Positions 44,265-53,022 of a DNA stretch of 64,000 nt are shown in pieces; within the stretch, counting starts at the first letter, position 1; every line of letters starts with the position of its first letter. The stretch covers positions 186,001 through 250,000 of the forward strand of contig JAJZFA010000013.1 of assembly GCA_021805565.1 (NCBI GenBank), in the 5' to 3' direction. The notes under the pieces were generated by a model that saw only the letters and a program-made list of their open reading frames with translations, ran no database searches and had not been told where the DNA came from. Source of the stretch: Pseudomonadota bacterium (GTDB lineage Bacteria > Pseudomonadota > Alphaproteobacteria > Acetobacterales > Acetobacteraceae). The position numbers and the translations under genes are program-made.

Positions 44265-44614
44265 GGCGCGGCGACATCTGGACCGTTGCCGGCGGCAAGA
44301 ACTACGCGGGCAAACCGCGTCCCGTCGTCATCGTTCAAGACGATAGTTTCGACGCGACCGACTCGATCTCCATCTGCGCCTTCACCAAGGATGAGACGGA
44401 CGCGCCGCTGTTCCGCCTGCCAGTGCAGCCCAACGAGCGGAATGGCCTGCGGGCGGCGTGCCGTTTGATGGTGGACAAGATTTCTACCGTCCCAAAGACC
44501 AAAGTCGGCGCGCGCGTTGGCAGGTTGGACGATGAGGATATTCTGCGGCTCAATCAGGCCGTTCTCGTGTTCCTGGGGCTGGCTGTCTCGCCGAGGACCA
44601 GGCAGGAGTCGTGA
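44261..44614 (+). CDS. MazF/PemK-type mRNA interferase toxin
   Basis: The 117-residue protein has the PemK/MazF fold: N-terminal RRGDIWTVAG, KPRPVVIVQDD with the catalytic arginine, and a later conserved core (DKISTVPKTKVGARVGRLDD). It would cleave mRNA at specific short sites and is neutralised by the upstream antitoxin. Confidence 0.92.
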   Translation: MRRGDIWTVAGGKNYAGKPRPVVIVQDDSFDATDSISICAFTKDETDAPLFRLPVQPNERNGLRAACRLMVDKISTVPKTKVGARVGRLDDEDILRLNQAVLVFLGLAVSPRTRQES

Positions 44615-44868
44615 CGTGCAATGGTCCAAAGCCTAGCCACGGCGAGGATCGGGCCGTTCCACTTGTTGTCCGCTCGCGCGATTTTGCCGAAATGTCTCCG
44701 CACCGCTCCCCTTTACTCGGCCGCGCCACGTTGGGCGAACTGCCGCCCGATCTTTATGTCGTGCCCTCTACCTGGCCTTCGTGTTCGGCCACTGCAACGA
44801 GCGAACCGAGCGCCGTCGCGAGCATAGCGCCTCAGGCGTAAAATCGGCTACGCCCTGCGTTCGCGGTT
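44615..44868. other. Non-coding stretch before tRNA-Ser
   Basis: About 250 bp follow the toxin gene. Short plus-strand frames exist but none resembles a known protein, and no integrase remnant is recognisable. Confidence 0.4.
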
Positions 44869-44885
44869 CTGTTCCGAAGTGGCGG
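44869..44885 (+). repeat. Direct repeat, right copy (overlaps tRNA-Ser 3' end)
   Basis: Identical to 39056-39072. Read on the minus strand it begins with the last six bases of the tRNA (CCGCCA) and runs 11 bases downstream. Confidence 0.65.
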
Positions 44886-44969
44886 ACGGAGTGGGATTCG
44901 AACCCACGGTGGGCTCACACCCACGCCAGTTTTCAAGACTGGTGCCTTCAACCGCTCGGCCATCCGTCC
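44880..44969 (-). tRNA. tRNA-Ser (TGA)
   Basis: A 90-nt class II tRNA: acceptor GGACGGA/TCCGTCC, anticodon stem CCAGT/ACTGG with loop CTTGAAA (anticodon TGA), a long variable arm (CGTGGGTG...), T-loop TTCGAAT. Discriminator G and encoded CCA (44880-44882) follow. Confidence 0.95.
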
Positions 44970-45219
44970 AATCGAAAAATTAAACTAGCGGCCGCCTTCG
45001 CAACCCTCAAGACCTATCGCGGAACCGCAAACCCCGGTGGCGGTTTTCGCGCGGCGATAACGCTTGCCAGGCAATCGTCATCCCACGCGGCGACCAACGT
45101 CCATCGCTGGACGAAGACCGGGCGTCCCGTCGCCCGCGTCGATGCAGCGGTGCCCAGACCGTGCCGCCAGGTCGCGAACTCGTTTCAAAAGCGGCTGCGT
45201 CGCGATCGCCCAAAGCCGG

Positions 45220-46971
45220 TCATGCGCCTAGCAGGCTCTGGCTTCGTACCAGCCGAGCGTACAGGCCGTCATGCTCCATCAGTTCGGCGTGGGTGCCGCT
45301 TTCCTGTGCGCGCCCCTCGGCCAGCGCAACGACAAGATCGGCGTCCCGCACCGTGGACAGCCGGTGAGCGATAACAATCGTGGTGCGGCCCTTGCGCAGC
45401 GTGGCCAGCGCCATCTGCACGGCGGCCTCGCTTTCGGTATCCAGTGCACTGGTCGCCTCATCCAACAGCAGAATACGGGGATCGCGCAGCAGCGCGCGCG
45501 CCAGGGCCACACGCTGGCGCTGCCCGCCGGACAGGCGCTGACCGCCCGGTCCGACGACGGTATCGTAGCCCAGCGGCAGCGCGGCGATAAATCCGGCGGC
45601 CGCGGCGGCCGTGGCCGCGGCCTCGATCGCGGGCCGAGCGGCACCCGGCCTGCCCATCGCGATATTGGCGGCCACGGTATCGTCGAACAGCAGCGCGTCC
45701 TGGCCGACATAGGCGATGCTGTCGCGCAAGCTGGCAAGCGTGACTGTCCGCACATCGGAACCGTCGATGCGAACCGCACCGCCGGTCGCGTCGTGCAGGC
45801 GCGGAATAAGTGCCAGAGCGGTGGATTTTCCGCCACCCGACGGACCAACCAGCGCGACGGTGGTGCCGGGCCGCGCGTGAAACGACAATCCGGCCAGTCC
45901 GGTGCGGCCGTCGGGATAGACGAACCCCACCGCGTCGAACACGACATCGCCGGGTCCGGCGGGCAGCGGTCTGGCATCCGGCGCGTCGGCGATGGTGGCA
46001 TGTTCATCGATAATGGCGAACACGCGCACCATCCCGGCCAGGCCTTCCTGCAAGGCCGCGTTCAGCGACCCCAGTGCGCGAAGCGGCCGGGCGGCGATCA
46101 GCAAGGCGGCGACGAAGCCGGTGAAATCGCCGAGTGCATGGTCGCTGACCGCGGCGCGCCAGCCCTCGAACCCGATCACCGCCGCGACGGCGGCACCGCC
46201 CAGCACTTCCAGCACGGGTTCGACGCGCGACCGGCTTTTGGTCATCCGCAGCAGCGACTTGTAAAGGTGCTGGAAAGCGGCCTCCGCCCGGCGCGATTCG
46301 CTGGATTCCAGGCGATAGGCACGAACGGTACGCGCCTGGGCGAAGCTTTCGTTCAGCAGGGCCGCTGTTTCGCCAACCCGTTCCTGCATGCCGCCCGACG
46401 CTCGGCGTACCCGCCGTCCGATCCGCTCGATCGGCATGATGGCCAGCGGATAAAGCGCGGCGGCGATCAGCGACAGCAGCCAGTTCAGATAGATCATGCT
46501 GCCGACCAGCCCGATCACGGTGACCACGTCGGCGGTGCCGTTGACCGTGCGGGTCAGTGCCTCGCGGATCGTCGCGGCATCCGTGGTAAAATGCGCGGCA
46601 AGCTGGGCCGGTGCCTCGCGTTCCAGGCGCGCGAGATCGGCATTGGTCAGATGGGCGAACATGCGGCCTTGCAGGTCGCGGATCGTCATCAGCACGATCT
46701 GCTGCACCTGAACGTTCTGAAAATACTGCGCCAGCGCCTTAACGCCGGTGATCGCCACGACCAAAGCCGGAATCTGATACAGAATGCGGCGGTCGTGATC
46801 GGTGAACATGTCGAACGCGTGGTTGATGACCACCGGATACAGCGCGGTTGTGCCGGCCATCAGCAGGGTGAGCGCCAGCACCAGTGCCAAACGCGGCTTG
46901 TGATGGAGCAGATGTTCGCGCCAGAGCCGTCCGAGGAGTTCGGAGGTCCGGTCGGATCGCTTTTTGGTCAT
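45220..46971 (-). CDS. ABC exporter, MsbA-like half-transporter
   Basis: The 583-residue fused permease-ATPase has about six membrane helices to residue 310. Its ATPase domain shows GPSGGGKST, LSGGQRQR and ILLLDEATSALD. The length matches MsbA-type lipid flippases and multidrug exporters. No lipid A biosynthesis genes are adjacent, so the substrate is unknown. This is the third exporter of this type in the window. Confidence 0.9.
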   Translation of the reverse strand: MTKKRSDRTSELLGRLWREHLLHHKPRLALVLALTLLMAGTTALYPVVINHAFDMFTDHDRRILYQIPALVVAITGVKALAQYFQNVQVQQIVLMTIRDLQGRMFAHLTNADLARLEREAPAQLAAHFTTDAATIREALTRTVNGTADVVTVIGLVGSMIYLNWLLSLIAAALYPLAIMPIERIGRRVRRASGGMQERVGETAALLNESFAQARTVRAYRLESSESRRAEAAFQHLYKSLLRMTKSRSRVEPVLEVLGGAAVAAVIGFEGWRAAVSDHALGDFTGFVAALLIAARPLRALGSLNAALQEGLAGMVRVFAIIDEHATIADAPDARPLPAGPGDVVFDAVGFVYPDGRTGLAGLSFHARPGTTVALVGPSGGGKSTALALIPRLHDATGGAVRIDGSDVRTVTLASLRDSIAYVGQDALLFDDTVAANIAMGRPGAARPAIEAAATAAAAAGFIAALPLGYDTVVGPGGQRLSGGQRQRVALARALLRDPRILLLDEATSALDTESEAAVQMALATLRKGRTTIVIAHRLSTVRDADLVVALAEGRAQESGTHAELMEHDGLYARLVRSQSLLGA

Positions 46972-47058
46972 GACGCGGACGTTTATCAGCGAACGCGCGC
47001 TTTCGCCATGCGGGTATCCGCGGAAACGGCGGGATGACCGCTCGTCGCAAGCACTGCC

Positions 47059-48321
47059 CTATGGCCGGAATCGCGTCGCCGCATATGGGGTCAGCACGAA
47101 CGGCGCCGGCCGGGCGGCGACAAGGCCGGCGACGATTTTGCCGGTCATCGCGGCGGCGGTCAGCCCGACATGACCGTGTCCGAACGCATGAACCACATCC
47201 GGGCATCCGGACGCCAGTCCCAGCACCGGTAATCCGTCCGGCGTGGACGGGCGGTGCCCCATCCATCGCGTCACCCGCTCCGGCGGCGGATCGGCGGGCA
47301 ACCCTGGATACACGGTGCGGGCAAACGCCAGCAATGCATCGGCGCGCCTCCAGTCCGGCGGGTCGTCCAGTCCCGCCAGTTCCACCTGGCCCGCCACGCG
47401 CAGTCCGGCCGGCGTCATCGCGCAGGCCATCTTTCCGTCGCTGGGTATCGCCGGATAACGCGGCTCGATTCCCGGATCGGCGATCGTCACATGATAGCCG
47501 CGTTCGGTTTGCAGCCAGACGCGGTCGCCGGCCGCCGCGGCCAGCGGTTCCGACCAGGCGCCCGCCGCGATGACGGCCTTGTCGCAGGCGACATCCCCGT
47601 TTTGGGTCGTCACCGCCTGAAGTCGTCCGGAACGCATGCGGAACCCGGTCGCCCGGTTCGGCACGATCGTCGCCCCCAGCGCCGCCGCATGCCGAGCAAG
47701 GGCCGCCACATACGCACCGGGGTCGCGACACTGGCCGTTTTCAGTGGCAAGCAGCCCGAAGGTGTAACGCGGGTTCAGCGATGGCTCCCGCTGACGCAGT
47801 TCGTCCGCATCCAGTTCCAGCCAGCGTATGCCGTTATCGTGGCGCACGCGCCATGACAGTGCTTCGGCCGCGAATGCCGTCCGGCTGGGGAAGACGAACA
47901 ACACCCCCTGGCGGTCGATCAGGTCGCCCACGCCAGCGTCCTGGGCGAGCGCCAGATGCAGCGCCGGGGCGTCCGCCAGCAGTGGACGCAGCGCCCGCGC
48001 GATGGCCGCGACCTTGGCGGGGGTCGCGCCAGCGGCGGCGAATCGCGACAGCCATGGCAGCAGGGCGGGCAGATACGACCAGCGGATGGTCAACGGGCCG
48101 TCGCGGTTCATCAGATATCCTGGAATCTTCCGCCACAATCCGGGGCAGGAAACCGGAATGACCGAACTGGGATTGAGCAGTGTGCCGTTGCCATGACTGG
48201 CAGCTTGCGAACCGCCGAACGGGCCTGGCTCGATCAGCGAAACGGAGTGTCCGTCGCGCAGCAGTTCCAGGGTGCAGGCCAGGCCCACCGAACCGCCGCC
48301 GATGACGGCGACCCGGCTCAT
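47059..48321 (-). CDS. FAD-dependent D-amino acid dehydrogenase / oxidase (DadA-like)
   Basis: The 420-residue DAO-family protein starts with the FAD motif VAVIGGGSVGLACTLELLRDG and has conserved GFRMRSGRL-like and GHGHVGLTAAA C-terminal segments. It would oxidise a D-amino acid or N-methyl amino acid. The ATG at 48321 overlaps the stop of the upstream methyltransferase gene by four bases (ATGA). A longer frame upstream is in the methyltransferase gene and is not coding. Confidence 0.87.
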   Translation of the reverse strand: MSRVAVIGGGSVGLACTLELLRDGHSVSLIEPGPFGGSQAASHGNGTLLNPSSVIPVSCPGLWRKIPGYLMNRDGPLTIRWSYLPALLPWLSRFAAAGATPAKVAAIARALRPLLADAPALHLALAQDAGVGDLIDRQGVLFVFPSRTAFAAEALSWRVRHDNGIRWLELDADELRQREPSLNPRYTFGLLATENGQCRDPGAYVAALARHAAALGATIVPNRATGFRMRSGRLQAVTTQNGDVACDKAVIAAGAWSEPLAAAAGDRVWLQTERGYHVTIADPGIEPRYPAIPSDGKMACAMTPAGLRVAGQVELAGLDDPPDWRRADALLAFARTVYPGLPADPPPERVTRWMGHRPSTPDGLPVLGLASGCPDVVHAFGHGHVGLTAAAMTGKIVAGLVAARPAPFVLTPYAATRFRP

Positions 48322-49115
48322 CCGGCGGCGGAGATGACATGTGCCCGCATCGGGGCGGCAACCGGACCGGATCCGAACCTGGCTTCCAGTGCGGCGGTGG
48401 CGGCTTGCAAAATCGATTCCATGCCGTTGGGCGACCGGGCGTAAAGCTGGGACCGAAGCGGCGTTCCAAGACAATAAGCGGCCGCGGCGTCGCGCGCGGA
48501 CTGCGCCGCGAACGGCCGTTCCACGCTGGTGTAGATCGCGTCGGTGTAACCGGCTTCGGTCAGATCGTCGTCCACGGCATCGTTGTCGGCGTAGCCGTGC
48601 AGCACGTGGGTCAGGAAGTCCGGCGGGTCGTGCGGGAACAGGTCCTGCAAGACATTGTCCAGGCAGGCGGCAACGGGGTTGAGCCGGATCGCGCCGGGTA
48701 TGCTGAACACGAACCGGCCGTTCGGCTTGATCGCCCGCCTGATTTCCCGATAGACGCGAACCCGGTTCGCCAGTCCGGTGACGCCGAAATGGCAGGTCAC
48801 CATGCCGAACGCGGCGTCCGGAAACGACAGCGCGTCGGGATGGGCCACCTGCCAGTTGATCCTCGCCATGCCAGGCTTGGCAGCGGCATGGTCGATCGCC
48901 GTCCGGTTTGGGTCGGTGGCGACAATGGTCAGGCCGGCCGACAGCGACGATGCCATCGCCTGGGTGAGCACACCGGTGTCGCACATGACTTCCAGCAGCG
49001 GTCCCATGGTCAGGCGCATCAGCCGGCGCGCGACATCGTCCACGAACGGTGCCAGAACGCTGGGGGCGAAGTAACGATCTCGTTCGCGGAGAAAGGCGCT
49101 GTTGGTTTCGGACAT
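48318..49115 (-). CDS. SAM-dependent class I methyltransferase
   Basis: The 265-residue protein has motif I LLEVMCDTGVLTQAMA, motif II-like IVATDPNRTAIDHAA and a FGMVTCHFGV core. It resembles UbiE/Methyltransf_11 small-molecule enzymes. The ATG at 49115 follows GGTAGGTAG. It is translationally coupled to the FAD oxidase gene, so the pair may act on one amino-acid-derived substrate, which is not identifiable. Confidence 0.82.
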   Translation of the reverse strand: MSETNSAFLRERDRYFAPSVLAPFVDDVARRLMRLTMGPLLEVMCDTGVLTQAMASSLSAGLTIVATDPNRTAIDHAAAKPGMARINWQVAHPDALSFPDAAFGMVTCHFGVTGLANRVRVYREIRRAIKPNGRFVFSIPGAIRLNPVAACLDNVLQDLFPHDPPDFLTHVLHGYADNDAVDDDLTEAGYTDAIYTSVERPFAAQSARDAAAAYCLGTPLRSQLYARSPNGMESILQAATAALEARFGSGPVAAPMRAHVISAAG

Positions 49116-49184
49116 GCTACCTACCATCATCGGATGTCGCGCGGCATTGTTCAATCCATAGATTGCAGCCGGCAATGCGGCGAT

Positions 49185-50030
49185 TCAGGCGCTCGGTGGG
49201 CCGGAAGACAGCGCCGCGGCGATCAGCGGCGCCGCGGCGGCGGACATGCGCCGCCCGTCATGCCCAACATTGGGCACGTCGATAACGGTCCACCGCGGAA
49301 CGATCCCCAATGCGGCGGCCGCGGTTTGGCCGCGGCGCAGATAAGCATGCGCGCGTGCGTGCCGTGTCGGGCCTTGTTTCAACGAGTTCGGTCCCTTGGG
49401 AAAGTAACGCCCGGTGGTTTTGGTATCGTCCGTGCCGGCCATGACCGTCAGCGGAAACGCCAGCCACGCCCCCAGATCGTCCGGCGACAGGCCCGTGCCG
49501 CCCAGGCCCCAAGGCCAGCCGATCGTCAGATCGGGCATCGCATAGGTGCCGGCGTTCGCGCTGACCGCGACCGCCACCCGATCGCGGTAGCCGAACGACA
49601 GCATGCGGTGAACAAATTGCCCGCCGGCGGAGTGGCCAAACAGGCCGTACCGGGGGACGGTTGTCAGGCCTTGCGCGCACAAGGCGTCGAACAGGCGGTC
49701 ATCTATGCCGAAAGTCCATCGGTCTCGCGGGTTCTCGGCGCCGCCCGCGGTATGCAGGTTACCGAAATTATACCAGAGATATTCGGGAAAACTGGCCTCG
49801 GGGAACTCGATCGCGATGGCCAGCATGCGGCCGGCATCGACATGGGGCAGCCAGAAATCGCGATAATCCTTGCCATTGCGGGCGACGCCGTGATGGACGA
49901 ACAGGATGGGCATGCCAGGGTGCCACCCGCCCGGACGGGCGGCGTGAAGCACCAGCGGCCGGTCTGGAAACGCCGGATCGGTATAGGGCAGGGACGAAGC
50001 GCCGGCGGTCAGCGGTGACAGGTCTGTCAT
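49185..50030 (-). CDS. Alpha/beta hydrolase (poly(3-hydroxybutyrate) depolymerase-like)
   Basis: The 281-residue hydrolase has the nucleophile elbow GHSAGG at about residue 134, an oxyanion-hole segment VHHGVARNGKDY, a putative catalytic Asp in AGTDDTKTTG and a His in NVGHDGR. It lacks a signal peptide. The fold and motifs resemble PHB depolymerase/feruloyl esterase-like proteins; substrate unknown. Confidence 0.78.
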   Translation of the reverse strand: MTDLSPLTAGASSLPYTDPAFPDRPLVLHAARPGGWHPGMPILFVHHGVARNGKDYRDFWLPHVDAGRMLAIAIEFPEASFPEYLWYNFGNLHTAGGAENPRDRWTFGIDDRLFDALCAQGLTTVPRYGLFGHSAGGQFVHRMLSFGYRDRVAVAVSANAGTYAMPDLTIGWPWGLGGTGLSPDDLGAWLAFPLTVMAGTDDTKTTGRYFPKGPNSLKQGPTRHARAHAYLRRGQTAAAALGIVPRWTVIDVPNVGHDGRRMSAAAAPLIAAALSSGPPSA

Positions 50031-50084
50031 TGTCGTTCCTGGCAGACAGCCGCGCGTGCGGACGATTGCGAACGCGCCACCGGG

Positions 50085-50945
50085 TCAGTCGCCGAGACGC
50101 GCCGCGAACGCTTCGACGACGCTGTCGCCGGTCATGTCGGCGACTTTGGGCTTTACGACCATCCGCGCGAAATCGGACGTTATATAGCGGAAATGCGGCG
50201 TTTCGGCCTGGGCGGCGGCCAGAATGATCCGGGCGATGTCGTCGCCGGTTTGCCCATACTGGGCGAAGACCCCGGCGGAAGCACCGATATAGGCATTGAA
50301 CATGCGGTCGTAGGGAGGCAGGAGGACGGCGGCGGTTCCTGCGCTGGCCGCACGGACATTGGCGACGAATTCGGTGTTGACCGGGCCAGGTTCGATCAGG
50401 CTGACGTGGAGTCCCATCCGGCGGGCGAGGGGTGCGAAGCCTTCCATCATGCCCTCGACCGCGAATTTCGCGGCGCAGTATGCCTCGTTGAACGGCTGGC
50501 CGATCAGCCCGCCGATGCTGGTAACGCTGATGATCCTGCCGGATCCGCGCTGGCGCATGTGCGGTACGACGGCCTTGGCGGTGTTCCAGACCCCGAAGAA
50601 ATTGACCTGCATGATTCGCCGCAGGTCGTCGTCGCCGGTCTGTTCGATGCTGCCGATGAACCCCGCGCCGGCGTTGTTCACCAGGACATCGATGCCGCCG
50701 AATTCGGCGATCGCGCCGTCAACGGTATCCTGGATCGAAGCCTGCCGGACGACATCGAGCGGCCGAACGATGACTTGCACGGACGCGGCCTTGGCCAAAT
50801 CCAGCAATTCGGCGGCCTTGCCCGTGTCGCGCATCGTCGCGATGGTGCGGTAACCGGCGCCGGCAAAACGCAGCGCGGTACAAAGGCCGACGCCGGTGGA
50901 TGTGCCGGTTATCAGCACGGTGGGCTGGGATGGCGTGGACGGCAT
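50085..50945 (-). CDS. SDR family oxidoreductase
   Basis: The 286-residue classical SDR has TGTSTGVG near residue 12, NNAGAG near 90 and the catalytic Ser/Tyr/Lys as SVTS and YCAAK near 140-160. AGGGATTG precedes the ATG at 50945. It is NAD(P)-dependent; substrate unknown. A frame extension upstream has no homology. Confidence 0.9.
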   Translation of the reverse strand: MPSTPSQPTVLITGTSTGVGLCTALRFAGAGYRTIATMRDTGKAAELLDLAKAASVQVIVRPLDVVRQASIQDTVDGAIAEFGGIDVLVNNAGAGFIGSIEQTGDDDLRRIMQVNFFGVWNTAKAVVPHMRQRGSGRIISVTSIGGLIGQPFNEAYCAAKFAVEGMMEGFAPLARRMGLHVSLIEPGPVNTEFVANVRAASAGTAAVLLPPYDRMFNAYIGASAGVFAQYGQTGDDIARIILAAAQAETPHFRYITSDFARMVVKPKVADMTGDSVVEAFAARLGD

Positions 50946-51158
50946 GACAATCCCTGACGGTGCCAATTCGATGTGGGACGGGATTTCTGAAAATGAAGGC
51001 CGCGCGCCGCCGGAATTGCCGTCGTTGCGGCGGGCCACGCCCAGCATCGGTCAGCCGCACGATCCGGGCAAGCGGCGCCGGCCTATTAAAGGACTTGCGA
51101 ACGCGAGCCTTGCATAGCTATTTAAGGCTCAAGAATTGACTGTCCGTCGGAGGCGAAC

Positions 51159-51401
51159 GTGAGACAATTGGCCGTAAGGTTGGGATTGCTGATGGCGGTT
51201 GGCGCGCTGGGCGGCTGCATGGGCGGATTCGAGCCTGGCGGTTATGGAATGGGCGGCTACGGCGGCGAAGGCTTTGGTGGCGGTGGCTATGGCTATGGCG
51301 GCGACGATGAAATGGGCGGCTTCGGCGGACCAGGCATGTTCGCCCCATCGTTTGGCGGGTTTGGATTTGGCGGCGACGGCGGCGGTGACGACGACGATTG
51401 A
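51159..51401 (+). CDS. Gly/Tyr-rich small lipoprotein with poly-Asp tail
   Basis: The 80-residue precursor has a lipoprotein-type signal (LLMAVGALGGC). It is then almost all Gly with Tyr/Phe in GGYG and GGFGG units, ending in GGGDDDD. A GTG start follows GTCGGAGG. The family is not recognised. Tail and context suggest an outer envelope component or metal-binding peptide. A Spy-like gene follows 80 bp downstream. Confidence 0.65.
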   Translation: MRQLAVRLGLLMAVGALGGCMGGFEPGGYGMGGYGGEGFGGGGYGYGGDDEMGGFGGPGMFAPSFGGFGFGGDGGGDDDD

Positions 51402-51481
51402 GTCCGATCGGCTGAAACAACCTTGAAGGCGTCGGGCCGGGCGTATGGCCCGATGTTCGCGATGGTGAGGAGAACGAAAGC

Positions 51482-51922
51482 GTGACGATGAAATCGATGA
51501 CCTCCATGGCCTTGATGGCGGCTCTGCTGACAATGCCGGTTGTTGCCGGCGCGCAAACGCCGCCGGCGGGTGCTTCGCTCTCCGCCCCGGACGTGTCGGC
51601 GCGTATGGAACACCGGCTGGCCCGGATGCATGCCGAAATTGGCATAACCCCAGCCCAGGAATCGTTATGGGCGCACTATGCCGGCGTTGTCGGCACCAAC
51701 GCCCAGGATATGGGGGCGATGATGGTGCGCCGCCGAACCGATCTCGCGACCATGACCGCTCCTCAAAATATCCAATCCCTCACCGACATCGCCGCTCGGC
51801 ATGCTGCGAATATGCAACAACTTAATGGCGCATTTTCAGCGTTGTATGGCGCTTTGTCGCCTGATCAGAAGATGAAAGCCGACGCGGCGCTCCGCCAGCA
51901 CGGAAAACACGCGAATCCGTGA
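51482..51922 (+). CDS. Spy/CpxP (LTxxQ) family periplasmic protein
   Basis: The 146-residue protein has a signal peptide (ALMAALLTMPVVAGAQ) and helical repeats with the LTxxQ-like pattern (GITPAQESLW, then LSPDQKMKAD). Spy/CpxP members are periplasmic chaperones or metal-responsive proteins. Start is GTG at 51482 or ATG at 51488. The stop codon begins a copy of repeat family 2. Confidence 0.8.
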   Translation: MTMKSMTSMALMAALLTMPVVAGAQTPPAGASLSAPDVSARMEHRLARMHAEIGITPAQESLWAHYAGVVGTNAQDMGAMMVRRRTDLATMTAPQNIQSLTDIAARHAANMQQLNGAFSALYGALSPDQKMKADAALRQHGKHANP

Positions 51923-52030
51923 TGCCAGGTGGCGGAACGGATGACCGAGCCATCCATTCGGCCGAATTGTATCGCGCGCCGGCTTGGACGGTAACGCTAA
52001 AAATAACCCCTACCGGCCCGCGTTGACCTG
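51921..52030 (+). repeat. Palindromic repeat family 2, copy 2 (degenerate)
   Basis: The stretch begins GATGCCA inside the TGA of the Spy-like gene and keeps GGATGAC...CCATCC, TTGTATCGCGCGCCG, TTGGACGG, an A-rich run and TACCGGCCCGC. It aligns with 22144-22260. The palindrome is no longer perfect. Confidence 0.65.
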
Positions 52031-52086
52031 TTCTACCTGGGTCAATCCGGTCTGGTATGGCACGACCCTGTTCCCGCGAAGGCCGG

Positions 52087-52401
52087 TCACTCCTGGGGGT
52101 CGGGATTCTGAATGACCCGCACGAATCCCGGATCGGCCACAAGGCGCCAGTAATACCCGGTGCAGACCAGCGGGGACGGAAGCGACGGATGCAACCCCCG
52201 AGCAGTGTCGGCGGCGATAAAATCCCCGGTCGGTGGAATAAGCGAAACGCCCGTCGGTGACACCGTCATCGGGTCGGAGCCGGTTTCGATGCGCAACGCC
52301 GCCGAGGCCAACGCACCGCAAGCATCGCCGCTGACCTCCGCCGCCAGCGGATAAAGCCAGATTATCGCAAGGATGAGCAGTGCGGAAAGTGCGAATTTCA
52401 T
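52087..52401 (-). CDS. Small secreted or membrane-anchored protein, unknown
   Basis: From the ATG at 52401 the frame encodes 104 residues with an N-terminal hydrophobic segment (KFALSALLILAIIWLYPLA) that may be a signal peptide. Two cysteines follow (GDACGAL, LVCTGYY). The family is not recognised. It is divergent from the MarR gene, which starts 110 bp away. Confidence 0.5.
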   Translation of the reverse strand: MKFALSALLILAIIWLYPLAAEVSGDACGALASAALRIETGSDPMTVSPTGVSLIPPTGDFIAADTARGLHPSLPSPLVCTGYYWRLVADPGFVRVIQNPDPQE

Positions 52402-52511
52402 TCGCACAAGGGTAGTCCCGCCAACGCCGGGCGCAATGCCAGCCGGCCGCGGCGGCCGGTGCATGAAGGTCGTTTGCAGACGAACGACCGAGCGGATATG
52501 AACGCTGTGCG

Positions 52512-52997
52512 ATGAGATATGCAAACCGGTCGGAGTTGCCGCCTTCTCAGCCTGCCGGAACCGAGCGATCCGGTGGCGTATTCGGCGGCTATGTCGTCGA
52601 GGATCAGGTGGGCTTCCTGCTGCGGCGCGCCCACCAGCGGCACACCGCCATCTTCGCCGGCGGCATGACCGGCGCCGATTTGACGCCGACGCAGTTTACC
52701 GCGCTGATCAAAATCGTGGAACTTAAGCGTGTCACGCAGAATCAACTCGGCCGCCTCTCCGCCATGGACCCGGCCACCATCCAAGGGGTGGTGCGTCGCC
52801 TTATGGATCGCTCGCTGGTGACCCGGACGGCCGATCCGTCCGACCGACGGACGATCGTGCTGGCCCCGGCGCCCGCTGGCGTGGCGCTCGCCGCGCAAGC
52901 CGTCATCGAGGCAAGGCAGATCACGCAGGCGACACTCGATCCGCTGACTGGGGACGAACAGCAGCACCTGCTGGCCCTGCTGCGCAAACTTGGCTGA
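52512..52997 (+). CDS. MarR family transcriptional regulator
   Basis: The 161-residue protein has the MarR winged helix: LTPTQFTALIKI, then GRLSAMDPATIQGVVRRLMD recognition helix, and the wing RTADPSDRRTIVLAPA. It precedes the enamidase gene by about 25 bp on the same strand and faces the nicotinate-type operon. It is the likely ligand-responsive repressor of this pathway; that role is inferred from position. Confidence 0.88.
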   Translation: MRYANRSELPPSQPAGTERSGGVFGGYVVEDQVGFLLRRAHQRHTAIFAGGMTGADLTPTQFTALIKIVELKRVTQNQLGRLSAMDPATIQGVVRRLMDRSLVTRTADPSDRRTIVLAPAPAGVALAAQAVIEARQITQATLDPLTGDEQQHLLALLRKLG

Positions 52998-53022
52998 CCG
53001 GCACAAAAAAAGGAACGATGGC

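Larger units (their letters stand above)
39056..44885. mobile_element. Island-like segment with restriction-modification and toxin-antitoxin genes
   Basis: The segment is bounded by a 17-bp direct repeat, and the right copy covers the last six bases of tRNA-Ser. It contains only defence-type genes (res, mod, Phd-like antitoxin, mazE/mazF-like) plus non-coding or decayed stretches, with locally lower GC in mod. No integrase or transposase is seen. It may be a decayed island or the product of recombination between the repeats. Confidence 0.5.
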
